Both the position numbers and the translations under genes were made by a program. A stretch of DNA of 64,000 nucleotides from the IMG/VR virus record IMGVR_UViG_3300029985_000017, positions 99,230-163,229 of that record. One strand, 5' to 3'. A model generated the notes under the pieces. The model was not told where the DNA came from, did not search any database, and worked only from the letters and a program-made list of their open reading frames with translations. Positions 52,392 to 58,295 of the stretch are shown piece after piece; within the stretch, counting starts at the first letter, position 1, and the number at the start of each line of letters is the position of its first letter. The DNA is from a virus.

Positions 52392-52606
52392 GTTGGCGGG
52401 GCTTTCGCCGTGCTCGCGCTAGAGGTTCACCGGATGATCCCTCCCAATCTAGTAGCAAGCTAGATCTCCGCGCCTATGTGCTTCATGGTTTATGCACACA
52501 TACAAACCACTCTCAACTGCTTTTACCCTCGAATTACTGCTTTTACTCCCGTTTAAGGGCACCGCAGAGTACAGGGGTTATTGCAGCCCACACACCTACC
52601 GCCAAC
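52392..52606 (-). ncRNA. Structured RNA element B
   Basis: 215 nt without a gene. Minus strand closes with GTTGGCGG (52599-52606) against CCGCCAAC (52392-52399), 8 bp. Internal hairpins include GGC-GAAA-GCC next to the 3' closing strand, AATCTAG/CTAGATT-type and ATGTGC/GCACAT stems, and a CCCTTAAACGGG motif shared with other members. TATGATATA stands exactly eight bases upstream; AATTTTAAGGAG follows. Confidence 0.6.
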
Positions 52607-52614
52607 GTATTGTT

Positions 52615-52623
52615 TATATCATA
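52615..52623 (-). promoter_or_regulatory. Late-type element TATGATATA of RNA element B
   Basis: Minus-strand TATGATATA, eight bases before the closing stem of element B. Confidence 0.5.
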
Positions 52624-52655
52624 ATTACGTTTAATCCAAGACCTCTCGGTACAAG

Positions 52656-52790
52656 TTAACTAGCTATCCGTCCAGGACAGCTTTTGTTCTCATTTTTAAG
52701 AATTAACTTTTTCAACTGTTTCTTCGGTTTTTTAACCTCAGAAACTGTGCCTCTCAAACGAACTCGATCGCCTAAATTGAATTGCGTCAT
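52656..52790 (-). CDS. Unknown basic small protein
   Basis: 44 residues: an SH3-like start (TQFNLGDRVRLRGTVSEV) then Lys-rich sequence (KKPKKQLKKLILKNENK). AAGGAGTAAAC precedes the ATG. Lies between the 52800 gene and element B. Confidence 0.6.
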   Translation of the reverse strand: MTQFNLGDRVRLRGTVSEVKKPKKQLKKLILKNENKSCPGRIAS

Positions 52791-52799
52791 GTTTACTCC

Positions 52800-52991
52800 T
52801 TATTTACAATTACCATTAATAAACTTTTTAATGGCTTCTAGATCTTCATCAAAATGAACTTGTTGACCCTTGCGTTCAGCTTCATAGACAGCCAAATCAA
52901 ACAAAGGACTCATCAATTTAGAGCACTCTATGGGTGATCTATGTACATGGGGATGGGTTAAAGCAAAAATTAAAATCATTACGTTGGTCAT
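52800..52991 (-). CDS. Unknown exported small protein
   Basis: 63 residues from ATG 52991 (GGGGGAAAG upstream). Hydrophobic start (TNVMILIFALTHPHVH) may be a signal segment; two Cys in the rest. No family recognised. Confidence 0.58.
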   Translation of the reverse strand: MTNVMILIFALTHPHVHRSPIECSKLMSPLFDLAVYEAERKGQQVHFDEDLEAIKKFINGNCK

Positions 52992-52992
52992 T

Positions 52993-53205
52993 TTACTTTC
53001 CCCCAAAATATGTTAAATAGTGTGTATGCGCCTGACTTGAAAAAAGACTTAGGATAGCAGAAGTTATAAAAGCTACTTTAAATAATGGCTTAATATCTTC
53101 AAACTTCTCTATGCCGTTATTATAGAAGTGCGTACCGAACATAAGGCTAATCCAGCCGCTAAAATGAATGATGTAGGCATGAAACCAAGTAGTTAGATAA
53201 TTCAT
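52993..53205 (-). CDS. Unknown small membrane protein
   Basis: 70 residues with two likely membrane segments (AYIIHFSGWISLMFG; VAFITSAILSLFSS). Overlaps the upstream gene by four bases. Confidence 0.6.
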   Translation of the reverse strand: MNYLTTWFHAYIIHFSGWISLMFGTHFYNNGIEKFEDIKPLFKVAFITSAILSLFSSQAHTHYLTYFGGK

Positions 53206-53696
53206 TTAATAAAAGTAGCTGTATAAATAGTTTCGCCATCATGATCGTATCTGTAGTCAGGAATCACCCTATACTTTCCGGGGCCGTCCCAAACCAAACT
53301 ATAGTTATAATAGTATGAGTACCTCTTCAGAGCTAAAGTCAACGCTTCAGCTTGTTCTTTACTGGTAAATGTAGCACATCCTTCTTTGCCTTCAACCCCC
53401 ATTGCGGGATAGTAGCACTCCTCAAAACTGGTTTCTTTTATAAGTCTATTTTTATTATCTTCAAACGCTTTATTTTTTATTTTCATGTCAAGTATGTTAA
53501 ATTGGTGATATAATTTATCATGTTCGTCTACTGAAGGTTTTAGTAGATCCATTTTAATTTTCATTTGTTCAAGTCGTCTTTCATCGGTCCATATATAATT
53601 GGGATCTGTAAAATTAGGGCATTTGGGACATAAATAGTCTATGCCATAATCAACCATTTGAGTACCGCAGTCTGTACAAAGAAATAGAGTAGTCAT
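53202..53696 (-). CDS. Zinc-ribbon protein
   Basis: 164 residues. N-terminal zinc ribbon CTDCG...CPKCP (residues 7-29), a helical middle, then a beta domain ending DHDGETIYTATFIK. Function unknown. Confidence 0.65.
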   Translation of the reverse strand: MTTLFLCTDCGTQMVDYGIDYLCPKCPNFTDPNYIWTDERRLEQMKIKMDLLKPSVDEHDKLYHQFNILDMKIKNKAFEDNKNRLIKETSFEECYYPAMGVEGKEGCATFTSKEQAEALTLALKRYSYYYNYSLVWDGPGKYRVIPDYRYDHDGETIYTATFIK

Positions 53697-53698
53697 AA

Positions 53699-53899
53699 TT
53701 AATTCTCGCCTTTATTGTGAGCATCAGATATATAGTAAATTCCTAAACTAGCGATAATAAGTATTGGTAGAGATGCTCCCACCAAACCAAAATATGAGCT
53801 AATGTTTGCCGATGCCCAACCAACTAAAAGGCAATACCCTACAATGCCAAGCATAATCAACCAAAAATAGGCCACTTCTTTAAGAGCTTGCTTATTCAT
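53699..53899 (-). CDS. Small membrane protein, two spans
   Basis: 66 residues from ATG 53899 (GAGAGGG upstream). Two hydrophobic segments (VAYFWLIMLGIVGYCLLVGWA; SLPILIIASLGIYYI). Could be a holin by shape, but the setting among accessory genes gives no support. Confidence 0.6.
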   Translation of the reverse strand: MNKQALKEVAYFWLIMLGIVGYCLLVGWASANISSYFGLVGASLPILIIASLGIYYISDAHNKGEN

Positions 53900-54098
53900 A
53901 TTTAAATCCCTCTCTAACAATTTCAACATTCTCCCATTTTGTCTCACCAGTAGTTCTACATAAAAGCTGCTGTTGAAGGGTGTCTTTATAAATAGGACGA
54001 ATACTGGGATTGTTAATATACCTACGAATTCTAAAGTTATTGGTCTTTTCCCAGAAATATACTACTACGGGTGGAACTCCTTCTGTGCCTATGTCCAT
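53892..54098 (-). CDS. Unknown small protein
   Basis: 68 residues from ATG 54098 (GGAGGGC upstream). Basic beta-type sequence (VVVYFWEKTNNFRIRRYINN). Overlaps the next gene by eight bases. Confidence 0.58.
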   Translation of the reverse strand: MDIGTEGVPPVVVYFWEKTNNFRIRRYINNPSIRPIYKDTLQQQLLCRTTGETKWENVEIVREGFKYE

Positions 54099-54102
54099 TC
54101 TA

Positions 54103-54474
54103 TTAGCCCTCCACAATTTCAACAGCTTCTATTTCAGAAACTGGAAAATATACACCATCAGAGGTGTCAAATCTTCCAAATTTAAATATACTCTCTATAT
54201 AAGCTTGGGCTCTTTCTTTGGAAGTCCATTTAAAGATAGTATATCTAAAACCTGCGATCTGAGCTTTAGGTTCAAAATATTCAGAATACATAGGGGCATC
54301 GAGACCTTTTACATGAACACAAACCCTAGACTTAGGAAGTGCGTTTTGCTCTTTTAGCCAGGTATCGTATTCTTGTTCTGCTGCAGCTTCACGAAGTTGG
54401 TTATCTTTTTTGTCAGCTTTATATGCCCAGATGCCAAAAGCTATGAATGATAAGAATATGAGTAGGGCTATCAT
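54103..54474 (-). CDS. Unknown membrane-anchored protein
   Basis: 123 residues from ATG 54474 (TTAGGAGTCCTT upstream). One N-terminal membrane span (ALLIFLSFIAFGIWAYKA) and a cytoplasmic or periplasmic domain. Its ribosome-site region is a perfect 26-base copy of that of the 54494 gene. Confidence 0.62.
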   Translation of the reverse strand: MIALLIFLSFIAFGIWAYKADKKDNQLREAAAEQEYDTWLKEQNALPKSRVCVHVKGLDAPMYSEYFEPKAQIAGFRYTIFKWTSKERAQAYIESIFKFGRFDTSDGVYFPVSEIEAVEIVEG

Positions 54475-54494
54475 AAGGACTCCTAACAATTAAC
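54469..54494. repeat. 26-bp direct repeat, copy 1 (ribosome-site region)
   Basis: Identical to 54941-54966. Covers the end of the upstream gene, the AGGAG and the first codons of the 54103-54474 gene. Confidence 0.85.
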
Positions 54495-54946
54495 TATTTG
54501 CTTTTATTCATTTGATCTACTTGTTTTTGAAGATCTTTTACTTTTTCATCGTGTTCTGGAGTCCATTCATAATTGGTTATTTCACCAAAAATACCATAGG
54601 AACGGATGTAGTCAAAATCGTTTTCTGTAGAGTTTTTAGTCCTTAGATTAAATTGATAAATTTGACTATTACAATAGCCAATTAATTTGGTCATATAAGG
54701 CAGTTTGGGCATATTGTTTACATCTAAAACTACAGTACCTGAAATAACATTATCAAGACATTCCTTCATAATCTTTGTGTCTTCTTTAGCGCCATCAGAA
54801 ATATGATAGGACTCAAATTCTTTTACTTTAGCCCACGTCTCTTCATCTAGATCGCCTTGAATATCTATAACAGAAAAGGTACCTAGAGGACGACCCCATC
54901 GATCGGAATCCTCAATAATATATGGTAATTTGGCTATTCGTATCAT
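54494..54946 (-). CDS. Unknown protein
   Basis: 150 residues from ATG 54946 (TTAGGAGTCCTT upstream). Alpha/beta; ends with a coiled-coil tail (EHDEKVKDLQKQVDQMNKSK). No family recognised. Confidence 0.62.
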   Translation of the reverse strand: MIRIAKLPYIIEDSDRWGRPLGTFSVIDIQGDLDEETWAKVKEFESYHISDGAKEDTKIMKECLDNVISGTVVLDVNNMPKLPYMTKLIGYCNSQIYQFNLRTKNSTENDFDYIRSYGIFGEITNYEWTPEHDEKVKDLQKQVDQMNKSK

Positions 54947-54966
54947 AAGGACTCCTAACAATTAAC
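54941..54966. repeat. 26-bp direct repeat, copy 2 (ribosome-site region)
   Basis: Identical to 54469-54494, in the same position relative to the next gene. Confidence 0.85.
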
Positions 54967-55242
54967 CGTGGTAAAGGGATACCCTATCCCAACTATAGCG
55001 CCTGGTATACCTTGGGTTCCACCAATAGTCTGGCCGGTTGGCTGAGTGGTTGGCTGAGCGCCTTTATGGACATCGCTCAAAACTTTTTGATGAGCAGCGT
55101 CTCCATGTGAAGGGTCGATTTCGTGCTTAAAGACCATATTCAAATGGTTTCTAATGACTTCGACTTGTTTTTCAGTTAGATTCGTTGAGCCAGAAATCTC
55201 AAAATGTCCTTGAAGCCAATAACAAAAATCTCGTGAAGTCAT
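54955..55242 (-). CDS. Conserved small phage protein downstream of RNA element C
   Basis: 95 residues. N-terminal SRDFCYWLQGHFEI, LTEKQVEVIRNHLNMVFKHEIDP is a phrase shared by many phage small proteins of unknown function; the C-terminal 40 residues are Thr/Gln/Gly-rich. AAAGGAG follows RNA element C. Confidence 0.7.
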   Translation of the reverse strand: MTSRDFCYWLQGHFEISGSTNLTEKQVEVIRNHLNMVFKHEIDPSHGDAAHQKVLSDVHKGAQPTTQPTGQTIGGTQGIPGAIVGIGYPFTTVNC

Positions 55243-55260
55243 AAAGTCTCCTTTAAAAAA

Positions 55261-55453
55261 TACCCCGAATCTCGCATCGGGATAACCGCGCTTGTTGCTA
55301 CCTATTGGACTTGAGACGCCCTAGACCTTGGGTAGCTCAGGGATTGCGCATACGATTCCACGTTACGCTTTCGTGACCTCTCTAGGGCTACAACTCCACC
55401 GGAGAAGTAGCTTACCTGGGTGTTTTACAACCCATTTAAGGAATCGGGTCAGC
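55261..55453 (-). ncRNA. Structured RNA element C
   Basis: About 190 nt between a promoter and the 55242 gene. The 3' hairpin (55264-55281) has the family geometry: 5-bp stem CCCGA/TCGGG and 8-nt loop TGCGAGAT, followed by GGTATTTTTTAAAGGAG. The 5' end (GCTGACCCGATT) could compete for the same TCGGGGT strand, which would open the terminator-like hairpin. Also contains CCTTAAATGGG and CCTAGAGAGGTCACG, shared with D2 and E. The long closing stem is not clear in this copy. Confidence 0.5.
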
Positions 55454-55459
55454 TATACA

Positions 55460-55488
55460 ACCTTACCAAAGGATTTTAAAGAAGTCAA
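55460..55488 (-). promoter_or_regulatory. Promoter TTGACT-N17-TAAGGT of RNA element C
   Basis: Minus strand TTGACT (55483-55488), TAAGGT (55460-55465). Predicted start near 55453. Confidence 0.68.
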
Positions 55489-55497
55489 GAAAATAAT

Positions 55498-55554
55498 AAA
55501 GTGTATCTTATAATGATCATAATACCCATTTTTGTATATTATACGATACACTTT
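55498..55554. terminator. Long inverted repeat upstream of element C promoter
   Basis: AAAGTGTATC (55498-55507) pairs perfectly with GATACACTTT (55545-55554), and inside it TATAAT pairs with ATTATA: a stem of about 16 bp with one mismatch. The T-rich flank suggests a terminator for transcripts leaving D1. Confidence 0.55.
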
Positions 55555-55846
55555 GGCCAAAAATACCCTATTCTGATGGCGCAGCCCCAATAGACCTAAA
55601 ATATGTTTAAACACATTAGAAAGATATGTTTAAATATATTTGGCGGCGGTTTAATATTATTCCTATAGCACAACAATAGGTTGTGTATTGGGAGTTAAAA
55701 TAAACTAAGGATTGTCACTTTTGAGGGTTTATTGACGATCCTTAGGAATAAAAATGGGCAGGTCTTCACAAGGTGTCCTAAACACCGAGAATTTATCGGG
55801 ACCTGCTTAGCCCCTAAGCCTTTACACTTAGAAGTACCCTTAAAAA
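55555..55846. other. Non-coding region with several hairpins
   Basis: No gene found. Contains two copies of ATATGTTTAAA (about 55602 and 55622), an inverted repeat TAAGGAT-TGTCA / TTGAC-GATCCTTA around 55707-55745, and a compact foldable stretch near 55758-55815 (GCAGGTC...GACCTGC closing stem with inner GGTGT/ACACC hairpin). A 10-base string AGGTGTCCTA occurs here and again near 56664. Confidence 0.45.
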
Positions 55847-56026
55847 GTTGACGGGTGGGTCGCGACTCCCACAATGAGGCCCCTTGCAGTCAGGATTGCA
55901 CTCAGTTTTAGCCTGCTCTGCAAGATGCGTGTTCTAGTGGGCTGACCATTTACTTTCGTCGCATGTCGCAGTTACCGTCTACCGCAGCACTTGTAGACCC
56001 CACGCGTCTTCCACGCCTCCGTCAAC
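55847..56026 (-). ncRNA. Structured RNA element D1
   Basis: 180 nt. Minus strand GTTGACGG (56019-56026) pairs with CCGTCAAC (55847-55854). The 3' hairpin (55855-55872) is GTGGG-AGTCGCGA-CCCAC. Other stems: GTCTAC/GTAGAC and CTTGCAG/CTGCAAG. Contains GGCGTGGAAG and ACTAGAACACGCA, conserved in D2 and E. TATGATATA stands exactly eight bases upstream; TTTTTAAGGG follows. No gene lies directly downstream, so it is likely a free RNA. Confidence 0.65.
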
Positions 56027-56034
56027 GTACCGTA

Positions 56035-56043
56035 TATATCATA
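56035..56043 (-). promoter_or_regulatory. Late-type element TATGATATA of RNA element D1
   Basis: Minus strand TATGATATA in the 23-base spacer between D2 and D1, eight bases before the D1 stem. Confidence 0.5.
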
Positions 56044-56049
56044 AAACTT

Positions 56050-56217
56050 GTTGACGGGCCGGTCGCGACACCGGCTTCGGGCTTAAATGTAACGATACTG
56101 GCCCATTTAAGGGTAGCGTACCCGACCACTCGTCTGATGTGCGTGTCTCTAGCGGTAGCCATCCGTTGTCATATGACCTCAACGACCCTCGCCGCAGCTT
56201 TCCACGCCTCCGTCAAC
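56050..56217 (-). ncRNA. Structured RNA element D2
   Basis: 168 nt. Closing stem GTTGACGG (56210-56217) with CCGTCAAC (56050-56057). 3' hairpin (56058-56075) GCCGG-TGTCGCGA-CCGGC: compared with D1 all five pairs are kept while bases change. Contains AGGCGTGGAAAGCTG, CTAGAGACACGCA and CCCTTAAATGGG. A sigma70-like promoter places the start on G56217, the first base of the stem. Confidence 0.68.
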
Positions 56218-56223
56218 TATTAC

Positions 56224-56252
56224 AGGCTAACCTAAAGAACTGGGAAAGTCAA
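56224..56252 (-). promoter_or_regulatory. Promoter TTGACT-N17-TAGCCT of RNA element D2
   Basis: Minus strand TTGACT (56247-56252), TAGCCT (56224-56229). The TGA stop codon of the upstream gene lies inside the -35. Predicted start seven bases past the -10 at 56217. Confidence 0.72.
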
Positions 56253-56593
56253 GAACTGTTTTTAGCTATTTCAATAAAAGTTTTTAAATTAATATTCGCT
56301 TGCTTGATTTGATTTTCTAAATATTCAATAAGAACATTAAAATCAGACTTCTTTGCCAATCTGACATTATCCGGATGTGTCCAGCCCTCATAATACATGA
56401 GGCCGTCTCGAGGGTCTCTTACAGCATAACAATAGTCCACTTCCAGTTCTTTGGCTTCTTTCTCAGAACACTCGAAAAAATGCAAGCCAGATATCAGGGG
56501 ACTATAATAACCGTATTTACCGTCTTCTTCTAATTGAACAGGATATTTATTATATTCAGTTATAATCCAATCGCCCTTTTTATATTTTTTCAT
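56249..56593 (-). CDS. Unknown protein between RNA elements
   Basis: 114 residues, Lys/Tyr-rich N-terminus (KKYKKGDWIITEYNKYPVQLEEDGKYGYYSP), helical end. The only gene between RNA elements D and E. Promoter 56600-56628 leaves six bases to ATG 56593, so a leaderless mRNA is expected. Confidence 0.7.
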   Translation of the reverse strand: MKKYKKGDWIITEYNKYPVQLEEDGKYGYYSPLISGLHFFECSEKEAKELEVDYCYAVRDPRDGLMYYEGWTHPDNVRLAKKSDFNVLIEYLENQIKQANINLKTFIEIAKNSS

Positions 56594-56599
56594 TGAGTT

Positions 56600-56628
56600 A
56601 ATTTAACAAGGAATTTGGAGGAAGTCAA
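56600..56628 (-). promoter_or_regulatory. Sigma70-like promoter TTGACT-N17-TAAATT
   Basis: Minus strand TTGACT (56623-56628), TAAATT (56600-56605), six bases to the start codon. Confidence 0.72.
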
Positions 56629-56639
56629 GAACTATTTTC

Positions 56640-56814
56640 CATTATCCGGTTGGCGAAGCTCGCTAGGTGTCCTAGAAGGCCTTCACGATCCCTAGGCCCT
56701 CAGTTGCCCTCGGGCTCCTATAAAGCCAGGTAAAGCGTAAAAGCTATTAATAGGCGGTAAGGGGCCAAGCCTTTATAAAAACGCGCTATAAGTCAACTGG
56801 GGGCGGTTTAAAGT
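56640..56814. other. Hairpin-rich non-coding spacer
   Basis: No gene. Several short stems (GCGAAGCTCGC, CTAGG-TGT-CCTAG, GCCCTCGGGC). It may be a decayed member of the RNA family: minus strand runs from GTTGACTT to CGCCAACC, but the closing stem is only four pairs. Confidence 0.35.
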
Positions 56815-56982
56815 GGAACTGGCAGGGTAGGGCGCGACTCCTACTCTGCGAATGCTCGCAGTCCACCATAACGTGTCTCTAGTGATCAGGATCGGTACCA
56901 AGCCGATTTAAGCAGCGCCCCTACCGTCTGCACCCTATAATCGAATATTAGATCCACAGCTTTCCACGTCGCCGCCAGTTCC
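56815..56982 (-). ncRNA. Structured RNA element E
   Basis: 168 nt. Closing stem GGAACTGGC (56974-56982) with GCCAGTTCC (56815-56823), 9 bp. 3' hairpin (56827-56844) GTAGG-AGTCGCGC-CCTAC. Contains ACGTGGAAAGCTG, GCTTAAATCGG and CACTAGAGACACG. GTGATATA lies exactly eight bases upstream. No gene directly downstream. Confidence 0.65.
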
Positions 56983-56990
56983 TAAAGGGA

Positions 56991-56998
56991 TATATCAC
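56991..56998 (-). promoter_or_regulatory. Late-type element GTGATATA of RNA element E
   Basis: Minus strand GTGATATA, eight bases before the closing stem, as at B and D1. Confidence 0.45.
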
Positions 56999-57009
56999 GA
57001 CTCCAAAGG

Positions 57010-57777
57010 ACCCTGGGTTCAGGGAGCCCTTTTAAGAGAGAATTTTTCGGAAATTTTTTAATGAAGTCATATAGTTAGGAGTGTTTAAAAATGGGGGTTT
57101 TGCGTAAAACTCTAAAAAAGACAAATATATGAAATTATTAAAGAAATGTGTATTTAATAGCTTATTGGGGGAGAGGCAGTTTATAGGGAAAAATTCTGGA
57201 AAAATTTTTTTAATCGTGATTGCACGTCTATATAGAATAGACTATAGAGTTGTAATCATTGGAAACCCCGAAAACACTATATTATCAATGACTTATCTCC
57301 ATGTCACCTATGACACACGTTGATTTCATTAGGGTTTATGCGCCTAGACTTTGGGCATAGACTGTTATTGACACACTTACACTATCCTGATGCTTGACAC
57401 AGCCTAACACCATTGACGAATGACCGCGCCGCTGTTAACAATTGACTTTATGGAATCGGAGACTAACTCCGACTCATTGATATCATTGACTTATATTGAT
57501 TTAACAAACTTGATTAAACATTTTGCTATTTTGTGCAGTGCTGTAACTCACATATAGACGACTTGACACACTTGACCGATCGACCATGACCATGCCGCCA
57601 TTGACCTATAGGACGCACGAATGCCTGGCTCCCGGTGGGTGCCAGGCTTGACTCAGGGTATATAATTTTGTGGTATATAACTTGCATTTTGAATGCTATT
57701 AGGTGGGTCAATGACGACTCACTATAGACTTACTTTAGAATGCAAGATACACTACATAGTAAAGATTAGGCGACTAG
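57010..57777. other. Divergent junction with strand-biased TGAC repeats
   Basis: Separates the leftward blocks from the rightward arm and holds no convincing gene. From 57289 to 57860 I count about 20 TGAC on the plus strand against three GTCA. Also two clean hairpins, TCGGAG-ACTAA-CTCCGA (57456-57472) and GCCTGGC/GCCAGGC (57623-57647), and a T7-promoter-like core (57714-57727). Candidates are a replication origin or control region; the sequence alone does not decide. Confidence 0.5.
57714..57727 (+). promoter_or_regulatory. Exact match to T7-class promoter core
   Basis: ACGACTCACTATAG, identical to T7 promoter positions -13 to +1; the four bases upstream are AATG instead of TAAT. It points toward the rightward arm. 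Whether it works is unknown, as no T7-like polymerase is in this window. Confidence 0.35.
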
Positions 57778-57886
57778 TGACATTCTATGACATAGCCATG
57801 GTGACAATATACGTCAAAGTGACAATATTTGGTACATTAGCCCTATACGATTCAATGACTTACATTGGCATTCCATATGCATTACT
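57778..57886 (+). promoter_or_regulatory. Operator triad and promoter block, locus 0
   Basis: TGAC sites at 57778, 57802 and 57820 (spacing 24, 18); the middle one is a full dyad TGAC-N7-GTCA. Then TTGGC at 57865 and TGC at 57878 (offset 13), 57 bp from the last site. ATG 57894 follows at the position where a leaderless start would fall. Confidence 0.6.
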
Positions 57887-57893
57887 TATAACC

Positions 57894-58295
57894 ATGATTA
57901 GTTATATTAACCGTATTATTTTAACCCAAGCTTCTAAACTCAAGTATACGGTAGCCGATCACGCGCCGGGTACTGAAAAAGGGTTATTCAATCAAGCTAG
58001 TTTAGTTATATGGTCTGGCGCTTCTGACGATACCATATTTGACGATTGTAGGGTTAACTGGGCATTCCGGGCATTGCACGATTCATTGCATTTAAAAACG
58101 GGTTTAGGTTTTAGTATTGCAGAAGAGATTTATTTAGGTAGGTTACAGGCTAATCAGTATTCAGGTATATTAGCTGATTTAGTTTATAGCGAGGTAGCGG
58201 AACAAGCTGAATACTATAGAATTAATGGTGTATTTGTACCTAATCAAAAAACCTTTGCTATTGACTCTCTTAAATCGAAAGGATTGTTAAAATGA
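57894..58295 (+). CDS. Conserved phage protein, unknown function
   Basis: 133 residues from ATG 57894. This start fits the promoter block, which is aligned base for base with that of the 59817 gene; upstream in-frame starts would run through the operator sites. Contains LKYTVADHAPGTEKGLFNQ, SGASDDTIFDDCRVNWAFRALHD and a helical C-terminus. A family shared by large phages as far as I recall, without known role. The stop overlaps the next start. Confidence 0.65.
   Translation: MISYINRIILTQASKLKYTVADHAPGTEKGLFNQASLVIWSGASDDTIFDDCRVNWAFRALHDSLHLKTGLGFSIAEEIYLGRLQANQYSGILADLVYSEVAEQAEYYRINGVFVPNQKTFAIDSLKSKGLLK

Noticed and set aside
53699-53899. Holin call for the two-span membrane protein
   Set aside because: Shape alone is weak evidence, and the nearest transglycosylases are several kilobases away in other operons.
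55963-56235. 90-residue rightward frame across RNA elements D1 and D2
   Set aside because: Runs against the direction of the promoters, lacks a start signal and crosses both structured elements.
50633-57010. tRNA genes in the GC-richer non-coding stretches
   Set aside because: I looked on both strands for the T-loop pattern GG-TTC-RA and a 7-bp acceptor with CCA; no stretch satisfies both. The GC-rich parts are explained better by the RNA element family.
55251-57010. GOLLD/ROOL-type giant phage RNA
   Set aside because: The closed stems delimit units of 150-215 nt, and the block is interrupted by a coding gene at 56249-56593, so a single 500-800 nt RNA does not fit.
57129-57323. 64-residue rightward frame in the divergent junction
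   Set aside because: No ribosome site, no promoter at a useful distance and atypical composition; the region is better seen as control DNA.
57693-57893. Upstream extension of the 57894 gene
   Set aside because: The extension would be read through the operator triad and promoter block, and its low-complexity residues do not look like the conserved part of the protein.
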